Source: Bdellovibrionales bacterium CG12_big_fil_rev_8_21_14_0_65_38_15
GTDB taxonomy: Bacteria; Bdellovibrionota; Bacteriovoracia; Bacteriovoracales; Bacteriovoracaceae
Length of the DNA: 64,000 nt
Reading direction: 5' to 3'
Assembly (NCBI GenBank): GCA_002787775.1
Contig: PCUW01000043.1
Coordinates: 62,001 to 126,000 of the forward strand
The position numbers were made by a program, and so were the translations under genes. Shown here in pieces: positions 1 to 9,872 of this stretch. Below the pieces are notes generated by a model. It saw only the letters and a program-made list of their open reading frames with translations. It ran no database searches and was not told the origin of the DNA. The number at the start of each line of letters is the position of its first letter. Within the stretch, counting starts at the first letter, position 1.

Positions 1-56
1 GAAATTGATTGAACCTGAATCACTAAATCCCCATGGTAAAAGCGCTATAAAAAAAG

Positions 57-62
57 TATGAT
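57..62 (+). promoter_or_regulatory. Possible -10 element upstream of typA
   Basis: The hexamer TATGAT matches the sigma-70 -10 consensus at five of six positions and would give a leader of about 45 bases before typA. No good -35 hexamer lies 16-18 bases upstream, so this is a weak suggestion. The rest of bases 1-115 shows no gene. Confidence 0.25.
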
Positions 63-115
63 CCGAAAAACTTTTTACACCATTGATCCCTCCAGGACTA
101 GCCTAGGAAATTCCC

Positions 116-1948
116 ATGAGCCAAAATTATCAAAAACTTAAAAACATCGCCGTCGTGGCCCACGTTGACCATGGCAAAACGACAATGGTTGATGAACTCT
201 TAAAACAGTCCGGTACATTCGGTGAGCGCGAACAAGTTGCAGAGCGAGTCATGGACTCAGGTGACATTGAAAGAGAACGCGGTATTACGATTACAGCTAA
301 AAACTGTGCCTTTAGATGGAAAGATGTAAAAATTAATCTTCTCGATACTCCAGGTCACGCCGACTTTGGTGGAGAAGTTGAAAGATCTCTAATGATGGTT
401 GATGGTGTTCTACTTCTTGTAGATGCTGCTGAAGGCCCACTTCCACAAACTCGTTTTGTTTTAACTAAAGCGATGCAAAAGGGAATTAAGATTGCCGTTG
501 TTATCAATAAAGTTGATCGTCAAGATGAACGTATTGATGAAGTAAAAAATGAAATCGAAGATTTATTCTTAGAACTTGCTGATATTCTAGAGCTTCCTGA
601 TTTTGATATCGATATTCCTTTCTTCTATGCCTCTGGTAGAAATGGTTGGGCAAGTAACGAGCAAGGAGTTCAAAAAGACAACCTAGTCGATCTTCTTGAT
701 TTCATGATTTCGGATTTCTATCCTGAGCCACAAATCTCAGAAGGCCCAAATCTTCAGCTTCTCGTAACCAACCTTTCATACTCAGCTTACCTTGGTTCAC
801 TTTTCATCGGTCGTATTCAACGTGGGACGATCAAGAAAAACCAACAATTCACTCAAATGGGTGAAGGCGATAAGAAAAAGAACTTTAAAGTTTCTGCTAT
901 TCAAATGTTTGATAAACTTGGATTTGCAGACGTTGATGAAGCTTCTGCTGGTGAGATCGTGATCGTCGCTGGTCTTGATGATCCAAAAATTGGTGACACA
1001 ATTGTTTCTCCAGGAGCTCTTGATGCACTTGAAAGACTTACAGTTGAACCACCAACAGTTGCAGTAAACGTTTCAGTTAGCACTTCCCCACTTTCAGGAA
1101 AAGACGGCGATTATCTTACAAGTCGTAAACTTGAAGAGTTTCTTGTTGATGCTTGTCGTACAAACGTTGCCCTTAAGTATGAAGGAACTGATGATCCTAA
1201 AGTTTATAGACTTAAAGGTCGTGGTGAACTTCAGCTTGCCATCGTTTTTGAAGAACTTCGTCGTAAAGGATTTGAGCTTATGGTTTCAAGACCAGAAGTT
1301 CTTTTTAAAGAAGATGAAAGTGGTGAAAAACTAGAGCCATATGAAAAAGTTGTTCTAGATATTCCAAATGATGCAACTGGATCAATTACTGAAAAACTAG
1401 CCATCAGAAAAGGCCGTATGGAAGCGATGACTCCACTTGGAGACACTCGTACTCGTATGGTTTTCATTGTTCCTTCACGTGGTCTTATTGGCTACCGTGG
1501 TGTTTTCTTAACGGATACACGCGGTGAAGGTCTAATGAGTTCAGAATTCTTAGGTTACCAACCATACGCTGGCGATATGCTTGCTCGTAACAACGGTGCC
1601 ATCATCTCGGATCAATCAGGTAAAGCAACAGCTTACGCCCTATTTAACCTTCTTGGTTCAGGTAAACAGTTCATCTCTCCTGGTGAGCAAGTTTATGAAG
1701 GTATGGTTATTGGTGAACATACACGTTCAAACGATCTAGTTGTTAACTGTTGTCGTGAAAAACAGCTCACTAACGTTCGTACCGCTGGTAAAGACGAAAA
1801 CATGGTCTTCCCAACAATTCCAAACAGAACACTAGAGTGGGCACTTGATTGGATTGATAATGATGAGTGGGTTGAAGTAACTCCACTAAACATCAGAGTT
1901 CGTAAGAAAGTCCTTCAGTCGAACTTAAGATCTGTTAGACGTAAATGA
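116..1948 (+). CDS. typA: Translational GTPase TypA/BipA
   Basis: This is a ribosome-binding GTPase of the TypA/BipA family, which acts in the cytoplasm on the 70S or 50S particle and helps ribosome assembly and stress adaptation. The G1 loop AHVDHGKTT is at residues 15-23, followed by RERGITI in switch [13 protein letters not shown] (G3) and NKVD (G4). The elongation-factor domains and the TypA-specific C-terminal domain follow. The length of 610 residues is normal for the family. The ATG is preceded by AGGAA at 105-109 with suitable spacing. The gene stands alone, with a strong terminator about 90 bases downstream. Confidence 0.97.
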   Translation: MSQNYQKLKNIAVVAHVDHGKTTMVDELLKQSGTFGEREQVAERVMDSGDIERERGITITAKNCAFRWKDVKINLLDTPGHADFGGEVERSLMMVDGVLLLVDAAEGPLPQTRFVLTKAMQKGIKIAVVINKVDRQDERIDEVKNEIEDLFLELADILELPDFDIDIPFFYASGRNGWASNEQGVQKDNLVDLLDFMISDFYPEPQISEGPNLQLLVTNLSYSAYLGSLFIGRIQRGTIKKNQQFTQMGEGDKKKNFKVSAIQMFDKLGFADVDEASAGEIVIVAGLDDPKIGDTIVSPGALDALERLTVEPPTVAVNVSVSTSPLSGKDGDYLTSRKLEEFLVDACRTNVALKYEGTDDPKVYRLKGRGELQLAIVFEELRRKGFELMVSRPEVLFKEDESGEKLEPYEKVVLDIPNDATGSITEKLAIRKGRMEAMTPLGDTRTRMVFIVPSRGLIGYRGVFLTDTRGEGLMSSEFLGYQPYAGDMLARNNGAIISDQSGKATAYALFNLLGSGKQFISPGEQVYEGMVIGEHTRSNDLVVNCCREKQLTNVRTAGKDENMVFPTIPNRTLEWALDWIDNDEWVEVTPLNIRVRKKVLQSNLRSVRRK

Positions 1949-1951
1949 CTT

Positions 1952-2014
1952 GCGCTCATGAGCATTGCTCATGACGCTTAGTCATCCTTGGTGACAGGCG
2001 AAACGACAGTTTCG
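1952..2014 (+). other. Run of three hairpins after typA
   Basis: Three inverted repeats follow one another between the typA stop codon and the terminator. The first pairs TCATGAGCA (1956-1964) with TGCTCATGA (1966-1974) and is extended by GCG/CGC outside. The second pairs GTCA (1981-1984) with TGAC (1992-1995). The third pairs CGAAAC (1999-2004) with GTTTCG (2009-2014). They may be a structured 3' end of the typA transcript or a dispersed repeat. Confidence 0.5.
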
Positions 2015-2040
2015 ATCTGGCATCAATGAATGTAACTTAT

Positions 2041-2072
2041 AAAAAAGCCCCTCAATCGAGGGGCTTTTTTTA
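2041..2072. terminator. Bidirectional intrinsic terminator
   Basis: A GC-rich stem pairs GCCCCTC (2047-2053) with GAGGGGC (2058-2064) around the loop AATC. It is flanked by six A on the left and a run of T on the right, so it can end transcription from both strands. It serves typA on the plus strand and the murG/dCTPase-like pair on the minus strand, whose last stop codon lies in its T tail. Confidence 0.92.
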
Positions 2073-2417
2073 TAGCTCTGTATATTTTTTAGCTAAGCCT
2101 TTCGCTTTTTCTATCGGATACTTCTGTTCATTCATTTTCGTTTTTCTAGCAATGGCCGAATCTAAATCAATTCCAAGTTTATCTGCCATTCTTATAGAAT
2201 ACAAAATGACATCTGAAATCTCTTCGCCAGCACGAGCCTTAAGCTCTTCATTTGGATTAGCAGCTTGCTCAAGGCTCAACCACTGAAACAATTCGACTAG
2301 CTCCCCAGCTTCAACCGAAAGTGCCATGGATAGATTTTTGGGGTTATGAAATTGCTCCCAATCTCTATCTCCTGCAAATCCTCTTAAATAATCACGCCAT
2401 TTTTGAAACTCAGACAT
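2070..2417 (-). CDS. MazG-like dCTP pyrophosphatase (RS21-C6/DCTPP1 type)
   Basis: This 115-residue protein belongs to the all-alpha NTP pyrophosphatase superfamily and resembles the RS21-C6/DCTPP1 group, which hydrolyses dCTP and modified dCTP to the monophosphate and so cleans the nucleotide pool. The metal-binding pattern is visible as E36xxE39 within VEAGELVE and E66xxD69 within EEISDV. The length is typical. Its start overlaps the end of murG by 8 bases, which suggests translational coupling. Its stop codon sits in the T tail of the shared terminator. The exact substrate cannot be read from the sequence. Confidence 0.85.
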   Translation of the reverse strand: MSEFQKWRDYLRGFAGDRDWEQFHNPKNLSMALSVEAGELVELFQWLSLEQAANPNEELKARAGEEISDVILYSIRMADKLGIDLDSAIARKTKMNEQKYPIEKAKGLAKKYTEL

Positions 2418-3456
2418 TTCTAATCGCCTCTACAATGGTTTTACTTGCATTCGAATTTAGACTTTTGACGTTTGCCTTTTTAATAGCAAGTTCAGATATT
2501 TTAATATTTTTAAATTCATCCTCTGTAAATAAAAGTGAACCTAATTTGTCTCTAGCTTCACAGGCATTATGCCACTGCTCATTAAATTGCGCGATTTTTA
2601 GAGGTACAAATACTGATGCCTTACCAAGAGCTATTAGCTCACAAACCGTTCCTGCACCTGCACGAGAAATGATTAAGTCAGCAGACTTATAGAGATCAAT
2701 CATTCCATCGGTTAAGAAGCCAAAGGATTGATAGTTTTCATCATTATGCTTTTCAAAATCTTTAACAAACTGAGCACCGACTTGATGAAAGATAAAATAC
2801 TTTTCTTTAAGTTCTTTCATTTCTTTTAGAACAGCTTCATTTAATAGAAGTGATCCATTGCCACCACCAGTAACAAACAAGATTGGCTTTTTAATGTCTT
2901 CAAGATTTATTTTAGAAATCATTTTAGATCGAATGACGGAATCAAAACATTCATCACGAACTGGGTATCCTGATAGATCAACTTTATCGGCTTTAAAGAA
3001 CTTTTTGGAAGCCTCAAAACTAACAAAGACTTTAGTTGCAAATTTTCCTGCAATTTTGTTGGCAAGACCAACTCTTGAAGTTTGTTCATGGATAAAAACT
3101 TTAAATCCAAGAAATCTTGCCGCCACAACAACAGGAACAGAAACAAACCCACCTGTTGAAAAAACTAGAGTTTGCTTTCTATTTAACGGAAACAATAAGC
3201 AAAACGCCTGAAGAACACCGAAAACGATTTTAAAGGGATCAATAAAATTTTGTATGGAAAAATAGCGACGTAATTTACCAGTGGCAATCTCGTAATATGG
3301 AATGAGTTGTTCTTGGATGAGCTTTTTTTCGATACCTTGCTTTGATCCAATATAGGATATAGCAAAACCTTGGGACTGGAGTTTCTTTATAAGAGTGATG
3401 GCAGGGACAACATGACCACCTGATCCTCCACCACTAAAAACAATATGCTTAATCAT
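2410..3456 (-). CDS. murG: MurG, lipid II-forming GlcNAc transferase
   Basis: MurG transfers GlcNAc from UDP-GlcNAc to lipid I on the inner face of the cytoplasmic membrane, giving lipid II for peptidoglycan. The family loop GGGSGGH is at residues 9-15, and the C-terminal nucleotide-sugar site reads RAGAGTVCELIALGK near residues 268-282. The length of 348 residues is normal. The gene is not inside a dcw division cluster here. It follows a flavoprotein gene by 9 bases and overlaps a dCTPase-like gene, so the three may share a transcript. Confidence 0.95.
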   Translation of the reverse strand: MIKHIVFSGGGSGGHVVPAITLIKKLQSQGFAISYIGSKQGIEKKLIQEQLIPYYEIATGKLRRYFSIQNFIDPFKIVFGVLQAFCLLFPLNRKQTLVFSTGGFVSVPVVVAARFLGFKVFIHEQTSRVGLANKIAGKFATKVFVSFEASKKFFKADKVDLSGYPVRDECFDSVIRSKMISKINLEDIKKPILFVTGGGNGSLLLNEAVLKEMKELKEKYFIFHQVGAQFVKDFEKHNDENYQSFGFLTDGMIDLYKSADLIISRAGAGTVCELIALGKASVFVPLKIAQFNEQWHNACEARDKLGSLLFTEDEFKNIKISELAIKKANVKSLNSNASKTIVEAIRNV

Positions 3457-3465
3457 GCCTAAATG

Positions 3466-4647
3466 TTAACTGAGCTTTGCTATAATGTCATCGCTAGCAG
3501 CAACTGCTGAGGACCATGCCCACTGGAAATTATAACCACCAAGCCAGCCTGTCACATCCACAACTTCGCCCACAAAATAGACATTGGACATTTTTTTACT
3601 CTCTAGAGTCTTTGAAGATAATTCGTCAGGATGCACTCCGCCACGTGTGACCTCGGCCTTACGATAACCTTCTGTTCCACTTGGGATAATTCTCCAGCGC
3701 TTAAAAACTGATTCAAATTTTTCCCAGTCGCCTCTGCTCCATTCAGCACCTTTTCGCTCACTTAATTCATGCACACCCCACCAAAGCATGACGAATCGTT
3801 CAGGCAGGTACTGACAAAGCCAATTTTCAACTTTCTTAGCTCCACGCCTTGAGACTTCTCTTCGCATCAGCTCCAAGTTTAATTCTGGTAGGAAGTCGAT
3901 TTCAATTTCATCTCCTGAATTCCAATGTAGTGAGATTTGTAAAATGGCCGGACCAGATAGCCCTTTATGGGTGAACAAAACATTTTCACTGAATTTAACA
4001 CCATTTGACTTAACTACACAGGAAACAGAAACACCTGATAATTCGCGAGTATATTCTAATAAGCTCTCGTTCAATGTTAATGGAACTAAGGCTGGACGCG
4101 TTTCTACTAACTTCATATTAAAGTTTTTGGCTATCTTTAATCCGATATCACTTGCACCAATACTAGGAATGGAGAGGCCTCCACTAGAAATAATGACATG
4201 GCTTGCCTCTATATCACCTTTATCAGTGTTAACTTTAAGATTAGAATCTAGAGCTAAAACTTTAGTATTTAAGTGTAGATCTAACAAAGACTTGTCACAT
4301 TCATTGAGTAAAATACTAACGATGTCTTTGGCAGATTTATCACAAAATAGTTGACCTAATTTTTTCTCATGAAAAGAAATATTGTATTTTTTTACAAGAT
4401 CAATAAAGTCACTGGCACTATAACGTGCCAGCGATGACTTAGAAAAATGTGTGTTTTGGGATACGAATTCATGGTGGCTAGCTTTGGTGTTTGTAAAATT
4501 ACAGCGACCTCCACCAGAAATAAGAATTTTTTTTCCAACAGCTGAATTGCTCTCTATTAAAGAAACAGCAATACCAGCTTTCGTTAGACAGGCTGCGGCC
4601 ATTAAGCCCGCAGCACCTGCACCAACAATAACAACTTTTGAGGACAT
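3466..4647 (-). CDS. HI0933/BaiN-family FAD-binding flavoprotein
   Basis: This is an NAD(P)/FAD-dependent oxidoreductase of the HI0933 (YhiN/BaiN) family. The dinucleotide-binding motif GAGAAGLMAA starts at residue 9, followed by the family segment KKILISGGGRCNFTN. The C-terminal FAD contact region reads GGYNFQWAWSSA. The length of 393 residues matches the family. The physiological substrate of most members is unknown. The gene lies 6 bases downstream of a DEAD-box helicase gene and 9 bases before murG on the same strand. Confidence 0.9.
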   Translation of the reverse strand: MSSKVVIVGAGAAGLMAAACLTKAGIAVSLIESNSAVGKKILISGGGRCNFTNTKASHHEFVSQNTHFSKSSLARYSASDFIDLVKKYNISFHEKKLGQLFCDKSAKDIVSILLNECDKSLLDLHLNTKVLALDSNLKVNTDKGDIEASHVIISSGGLSIPSIGASDIGLKIAKNFNMKLVETRPALVPLTLNESLLEYTRELSGVSVSCVVKSNGVKFSENVLFTHKGLSGPAILQISLHWNSGDEIEIDFLPELNLELMRREVSRRGAKKVENWLCQYLPERFVMLWWGVHELSERKGAEWSRGDWEKFESVFKRWRIIPSGTEGYRKAEVTRGGVHPDELSSKTLESKKMSNVYFVGEVVDVTGWLGGYNFQWAWSSAVAASDDIIAKLS

Positions 4648-4653
4648 ACTTTA

Positions 4654-6432
4654 TTAGCCATTAGCGCGATTATCAGCGAACTTTCTAGCACGTGGACGAG
4701 ATGATCTTCTTGGAGCTGAAGAAGGTGAAGGAGCTCTTCCACTTTCATTTCCAATAGGAGCAGTTTTATCAAGTCTTAAAGTCTGATCGCCAAAAACGAT
4801 ACCTTTTGTTGCAACTAAACGATCAACGAAGCGATCTGGTACATCAAAAGTTGTTGCGTCTTGTCCCATATCCATATTTTGGATAAAGCGTTCTTGAACA
4901 TCAAGCTCTCTAGCAAATCCACTTAAGAATTGTCTAAATGGCATTTGGCTCGTATTACGACCAACGTTTACAACGAGGCGACTAAATCCTGGACGAGTAT
5001 TTCTTCCGTCTTGTTGCATATTTTCAGCACGGCTTCCACCTCTTTCTGGACGAGCACCACGCTCACCTCTGCCACTTTCTACGCGACCAGTTCTTGCACC
5101 ACCGCGCTCAGGAGCATCAAGACGCTCACGACGCTTTAAGTGCTCAAGCTTCTCTGCAGCGTTAAGCATATAAAGAGCACGAACTAAATCATCACGTTGC
5201 AATTCCTCAAGTGATTGAGAAAAAGCACCAAGACCTGGGTCACGTAGATCAGCTTCACGGGCACAATCAATTACTCTTGCACTTAATCTTGAAATAAGAG
5301 CATCACGAGTTTCTTGAGCTGTTGGAAGATTTTTCTTTTCAACGCGAGCCTTTGTCATTTTTTCGATAAATCTTAATTTTCTTTCGTCTTGTGGAGCAAC
5401 TAGAGAAATTGCAATTCCTTTTTGACCAGCACGACCAGTTCTACCAATACGGTGAACATAAGATTCGTTATCAAGAGGAAGACCAAAGTTAATGACGTGT
5501 GTAAGATCATCAACGTCAATACCTCTAGCTGCAACATCAGTACATACTAATAGATCAACATCTTTTCTCTTAAAACGAGCCATTGTGCTATCACGTTGAT
5601 CTTGAGACATATCACCGTTTAGACAATCTGCTGTGAAGCCTCTTGAATTAAGCGCGTCTGATAAATTTTTAGTATCAAGTTTTGTACGACAGAAAATAAT
5701 CGCATAATAAGATGTCATCGTTTCTAAAAGACGTGCAACTGCTTCAGGCATATCGCCTGGGCGAACCAGAAAGTATTGTTGTTCAATATCTTCATTCGAT
5801 AATGTTTTCTTTTGAATAGAGATTTCTTCTGGGTTTGTTAAATAATCATCAACAAGTCTTCTGATCTCTCTTGGCATTGTTGCTGAGAACATCCAAGTTT
5901 TATAATCAGTCTTCATGCAATCAAGGATTGAGCGAACATCATCAAGAAAGCCCATATCTAGCATTTCATCTGCTTCATCAAGAGCAGCAAGCTTACATTC
6001 AGAAAAATCTAAAACGCCACGACGGATAAGATCAAGTACACGACCAGGAGTTCCAATAAGAATTTGTGGTCTAGTTCTTTTGAAATCACCAATTTGTTTT
6101 CCAATTGGAGTTCCACCGTAAACACAAAAAGTGTTAACACGTTTATTAACAGCGAATTTAGCAATTTCACTTTCAATTTGGTTCGCAAGTTCTCTTGTTG
6201 GAGCCAAGACAAGAGCTTGGATACCACGAGAATCGGCTTTAATTTTATGAAGCATAGGAAGAGCAAATGCGGCTGTTTTACCAGTACCCGTTTGTGCCTG
6301 ACCAACAAAGTCGGTATCTTTACTGATTAATAGAGGAATTGCTTGCGCCTGAATATCAGTAGGCACAATATAGCCTCGTTCAGTTAAAGCACTTAATAGG
6401 TCAGCCTCTAGACCTAAGTCTTGAAATTTCAT
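4654..6432 (-). CDS. DEAD-box RNA helicase with DbpA-like RNA-binding domain
   Basis: This is an ATP-dependent RNA helicase of the DeaD/CsdA-DbpA type, acting on ribosomal or cold-structured RNA in the cytoplasm. The helicase core has the Q motif near residue 28, Walker A AQTGTGKT at 46-53, PTRELA, GTPGR near 126, DEAD at 151-154, SAT, and HRIGRTGR in domain 2. An Arg/Gly-rich linker around residues 440-475 leads to a DbpA-type RNA-binding domain near 480-560 and a basic tail. Length is 592 residues. It is the first gene of a minus-strand run towards murG. Confidence 0.93.
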   Translation of the reverse strand: MKFQDLGLEADLLSALTERGYIVPTDIQAQAIPLLISKDTDFVGQAQTGTGKTAAFALPMLHKIKADSRGIQALVLAPTRELANQIESEIAKFAVNKRVNTFCVYGGTPIGKQIGDFKRTRPQILIGTPGRVLDLIRRGVLDFSECKLAALDEADEMLDMGFLDDVRSILDCMKTDYKTWMFSATMPREIRRLVDDYLTNPEEISIQKKTLSNEDIEQQYFLVRPGDMPEAVARLLETMTSYYAIIFCRTKLDTKNLSDALNSRGFTADCLNGDMSQDQRDSTMARFKRKDVDLLVCTDVAARGIDVDDLTHVINFGLPLDNESYVHRIGRTGRAGQKGIAISLVAPQDERKLRFIEKMTKARVEKKNLPTAQETRDALISRLSARVIDCAREADLRDPGLGAFSQSLEELQRDDLVRALYMLNAAEKLEHLKRRERLDAPERGGARTGRVESGRGERGARPERGGSRAENMQQDGRNTRPGFSRLVVNVGRNTSQMPFRQFLSGFARELDVQERFIQNMDMGQDATTFDVPDRFVDRLVATKGIVFGDQTLRLDKTAPIGNESGRAPSPSSAPRRSSRPRARKFADNRANG

Positions 6433-6559
6433 TGGAACCCTTCATTTTTTTAAACAACGGCATAATACAGTCGTTTGATTTTGGTCGTTATACCTGTCGA
6501 GATTTCTAACTTCCACCAAACATGTAAAATATGCTTGCTAACTTGCCGATAAGATTTAC

Positions 6560-8068
6560 ATGAGAACAAAATTTATTGTCGTATCTGTAATTGTCTTAGC
6601 AATTCAAGGGGCTTGGGCCTACTTTTGGCCCTGGGAAGCTTTATCCCTTCTCGTAACGTTGCCACTGTTTATCATGGGCATCTACGAAATGCTTCAAAAA
6701 GATCACACTATTATGCGAAACTACCCTGTTTTGGGGCGTTTACGTTACGTTATGGAAGTTTTAAGGCCAAAAATTTATCAATATTTTGTTGAAAGTGATA
6801 CGGACGGAACGCCAATTAATCGAATTACAAGATCAGTTGTTTATCAAAGAGCAAAAAAAGATCTCTCCACAACTCCTTTTGGAACACAACTCGATGTCTA
6901 TGCCCCTGGTTATGAATGGGTCAATCACTCCATGCATCCTTATAACTCAAATGAGATTCAACCAAAAAACTTAAGAGTGATGGTTGGTGAAGGCAATTGC
7001 GATAAACCTTATTCTCTTTCGATCTTTAATATTTCTGCTATGAGTTTTGGCTCTCTTTCATCTGCTGCAGTTGAATCATTAAACTGGGGAGCAAAGGTTG
7101 GTGGTTTTGCTCATAACACGGGCGAAGGATCAATCAGTAGCTATCACACAAAACACGGTGGAGATCTCATCTGGCAAATTGGCACAGGATATTTTGGATG
7201 TCGTGCCAGCGGTGGTGGTTTTGATCCTGTTCAATTTGAGGAAAGATCTAAACAAGAGTCAGTAAGAATGATTGAAGTAAAACTCTCTCAAGGAGCAAAG
7301 CCGGGACACGGCGGGATATTACCAGCCAAGAAAAATACTCCTGAAATTGCACGTGCTCGCGGTGTTCAACCTTGGACAGAGGTCGATTCACCTCCAAGGC
7401 ATTCTGCCTTTGATAATCCAAAAGAGATGCTGAAATTTCTTGTAACGTTAAAAAAGCTTTCTGGCGGAAAACCTGTGGGGATTAAACTATGCTTTGGTAT
7501 CCCCGAGGAATTTGAAACTCTTTGCCAAGAAATCGTTAAAAACGAGATCTATCCCGATTTTATCACGATTGATGGTGGTGAAGGTGGAACGGGTGCAGCA
7601 CCTGTCGAATTTTCAAACTCGATAGGAACAGCTCTACGCGATGGCTTAGTCAGAGCAACGGATCTTCTGAAGAAATATAATATTAAATCTAAAATCAGAT
7701 TGATTGCTGCTGGAAAAATTATGACTGGCTTTGACGTGATTAGAGCTATATCACTCGGTGCTGACGCCTGTTATAGCGCTCGTGGAATGATGTTAGCTCT
7801 TGGCTGCATCCAAGCTTTAGAATGTAACAAGAACACCTGTCCGACAGGTGTCGCAACTCAAGACAAGTCATTAATCAAAGGACTCGTCGTTGAAAGAAAG
7901 TATATGAGAGTAGCAAACTTTCATTCGGAAACTGTCCATGCTGTGGCTGAAATTCTCGGTGCTATGGGGCTTCTTCATACGAACCAAGTTAAACGCCTAC
8001 ACATATGGAGAAGAATAAGCATTACTGAAAGTAAAACTTATGCTGAACTTTATCCTGATATTTCGTGA
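6560..8068 (+). CDS. Membrane-anchored glutamate-synthase-like FMN/Fe-S protein
   Basis: The protein matches the FMN-binding central domain of glutamate synthase (GltB) without the amidotransferase domain. Two hydrophobic segments at residues 4-45 suggest a membrane anchor. The FMN phosphate loop GGEGGTGAAP lies near residues 339-348. The 3Fe-4S motif C-x5-C-x4-C is complete at C416, C422 and C427 (sequence ending CNKNTCPTGVATQ). At 502 residues it matches the stand-alone FMN-binding glutamate synthase family (YerD-like). The reaction of these stand-alone forms is not established. The 3' end overlaps a convergent small gene by 19 bases. Confidence 0.88.
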   Translation: MRTKFIVVSVIVLAIQGAWAYFWPWEALSLLVTLPLFIMGIYEMLQKDHTIMRNYPVLGRLRYVMEVLRPKIYQYFVESDTDGTPINRITRSVVYQRAKKDLSTTPFGTQLDVYAPGYEWVNHSMHPYNSNEIQPKNLRVMVGEGNCDKPYSLSIFNISAMSFGSLSSAAVESLNWGAKVGGFAHNTGEGSISSYHTKHGGDLIWQIGTGYFGCRASGGGFDPVQFEERSKQESVRMIEVKLSQGAKPGHGGILPAKKNTPEIARARGVQPWTEVDSPPRHSAFDNPKEMLKFLVTLKKLSGGKPVGIKLCFGIPEEFETLCQEIVKNEIYPDFITIDGGEGGTGAAPVEFSNSIGTALRDGLVRATDLLKKYNIKSKIRLIAAGKIMTGFDVIRAISLGADACYSARGMMLALGCIQALECNKNTCPTGVATQDKSLIKGLVVERKYMRVANFHSETVHAVAEILGAMGLLHTNQVKRLHIWRRISITESKTYAELYPDIS

Positions 8069-8358
8069 GAAAAACGCGATTTTTTCCAATCGTTAAATTG
8101 AGCTGACATTTTTTCGTCAACCTTATTTAGTAATCCAAAAAGATCGATTGATGTGCAATATGTTTCAAAGTGATGATCGAATGATGAAATTTTAATCTTA
8201 AATGAGAAACCTTCTGCTTCACTACAAACGACTGCTCTAAGAGTTGAGCGAATTGGTGCTTTATCTAAAAGTTTTGTAATGGCTGCTTGAACAAGCCACA
8301 TCTGACTTGCATCTGGCTTAAAACCTATAAAATCGACTCTATTATTTTTTGAATTCAT
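8050..8358 (-). CDS. Small protein, possibly HPF/RaiA-like
   Basis: This 102-residue protein is not firmly recognised. Its order of elements resembles ribosome hibernation factors: an N-terminal strand (VDFIGFK), a helix, strands (LRAVVCSEA, FSFKIKIS), then an acidic helix with spaced Leu and Lys ending in FNDWKKSR. In HPF/RaiA the last helix has the same position and character. The start is supported by GGAGG six bases before the ATG. It lies alone between two plus-strand genes and overlaps the preceding one tail to tail. The family call is inference. Confidence 0.55.
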   Translation of the reverse strand: MNSKNNRVDFIGFKPDASQMWLVQAAITKLLDKAPIRSTLRAVVCSEAEGFSFKIKISSFDHHFETYCTSIDLFGLLNKVDEKMSAQFNDWKKSRFSHEISG

Positions 8359-8382
8359 TCCTGACCTCCATGGTCAACCAAA

Positions 8383-8433
8383 CCCTATTCAATTAGGGCG
8401 AGATTTATCATACAACAGTTTTCAACTATTCAA
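8383..8433 (-). promoter_or_regulatory. Possible promoter and leader hairpin of the HPF-like gene
   Basis: On the minus strand, TTGAAT (8428-8433) and TATGAT (8407-8412) form a -35/-10 pair with a short 15-base spacer. In the leader an inverted repeat pairs CCCTA (8383-8387) with TAGGG (8394-8398). The -10 is good, the spacer is poor. Confidence 0.35.
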
Positions 8434-8510
8434 TGAATATTATTGGTAAACTATGTAAAATTTATGTTTTATCTAACTCTAAATATCTAAAATTATGAAA
8501 CAATAGCTTC

Positions 8511-9872
8511 ATGACAAAGCCAAAAATCGCAGTTGCAGGTGCCACAGGGTTTGTAGGTCGCTGGTTAATTGAAGACCTTAAATCAAGTTTTGATATCATT
8601 GGCCTGAGCCGATCTCGTATGGTTGATTCCGATCCAGCGATAGAATGGCGACAAATTGATCTATTTTCAGTTACAAGCACGCAAGAAGCCCTCAAAGATT
8701 GTGATTATGCGATCTATCTCGTTCACTCCATGCAACCAAACGCTAGACTGACCCAAGGATCATTTGAGGATAATGACATGATCATTGCTGACAACTTCAG
8801 TATGGCCTGTGAAAAAAATGAAATTAAGCATATCGTTTACTTATCCGGCATTATCCCATCAGTAGATAAACTATCTGAACATCTCAAAAGCAGAAGAGAA
8901 GTTGAAATGGTTTTATCTTCAAGAAAAACTCCAGTAACAACATTAAGGGCCGGAATGGTTGTTGGGCCAGATGGTTCATCTTTTCGAATAATGGAAAAAC
9001 TTCTTCGACGTCTACCTTGTCTAATTCTCCCTGATTGGACCAATACACCAAGCCAGGCTGTTTCACTCGAGAAAGTGATAAGTTCGATTAGAGGAGTTGT
9101 AGGAAATAGTCATTGGTTTTATCGCACTGTCGATCTGGGAAGCGGTGAAACTTTAAGCTACAAAGAAATGCTTAAGCGTTGTTCAAGATTTTTAAATTTA
9201 AAAAGATTCTTCGTTTCATTTCCAATCAAATCTACAAGTTTTTCAAAATTATGGGTCTCTATTGTTAGCGGAACATCTATTGAGCTTACTTCACCATTAA
9301 TTGATAGCCTCACTTACCCCATTATTCCTGATCTGAACGAAATGAAAGCACTTGGTACTTACGAACACCAAAAATTTGAGGTCCTGCTCGAAGGTGCCAT
9401 TAATGGAAAAAAGAATAAGCGATTAAAATCCTTAAAAGAGCCCATGACCAAAGAAAATAATGTCAGATCTATTCAACGACTTCCAGAATTGAAAGAACTG
9501 ACTTCTTTTGTCATTGCCAAGGAATACATGACTTGGCTTCCGCAGTTTTTTAAATTCATTATTCGTGTCAACGTTTCAAGCGAAAAAGCTAAATTTAAAT
9601 TTCTATGGTTCACACTACTTGAACTTAGCCATATAACAGAACGTTCTAATGATGATCGTGACTTATTTTTTATCACAGGCGGAATTCTGTGCAAAAGACG
9701 TGATCATGGCTGGCTTGAATTCAGGCAAGTAAATCAAAAAAAGTGGACTCTAACTGCCATCCATGAGTTCGTTCCAACTTTACCATGGTGGATTTACCGC
9801 TTCACCCAAGCTCCAATACACGCATGGGTGATGAAAAAATTTGGACAGTACCTTAAACGAAAATACAATTAA
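8511..9872 (+). CDS. NAD(P)-binding SDR-like protein with DUF2867 domain
   Basis: Residues 1-300 form an atypical short-chain dehydrogenase/NmrA-like Rossmann domain with the nucleotide motif GATGFVG at 10-16 and YLSGI and TTLRAGMVVGP further on. The C-terminal 150 residues match DUF2867, ending in a Trp-rich segment (FVPTLPWWIYRFTQAPIH). This architecture of about 450-500 residues occurs in several bacterial phyla; its substrate is unknown. The gene is monocistronic and overlaps the convergent downstream gene by four bases. Confidence 0.85.
   Translation: MTKPKIAVAGATGFVGRWLIEDLKSSFDIIGLSRSRMVDSDPAIEWRQIDLFSVTSTQEALKDCDYAIYLVHSMQPNARLTQGSFEDNDMIIADNFSMACEKNEIKHIVYLSGIIPSVDKLSEHLKSRREVEMVLSSRKTPVTTLRAGMVVGPDGSSFRIMEKLLRRLPCLILPDWTNTPSQAVSLEKVISSIRGVVGNSHWFYRTVDLGSGETLSYKEMLKRCSRFLNLKRFFVSFPIKSTSFSKLWVSIVSGTSIELTSPLIDSLTYPIIPDLNEMKALGTYEHQKFEVLLEGAINGKKNKRLKSLKEPMTKENNVRSIQRLPELKELTSFVIAKEYMTWLPQFFKFIIRVNVSSEKAKFKFLWFTLLELSHITERSNDDRDLFFITGGILCKRRDHGWLEFRQVNQKKWTLTAIHEFVPTLPWWIYRFTQAPIHAWVMKKFGQYLKRKYN

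Noticed and set aside
2026-2286. Plus-strand reading frame antisense to the dCTPase-like gene
   Set aside because: It runs through the terminator, has no ribosome site, and its product has no family features, while the minus strand shows a clear MazG-type motif.
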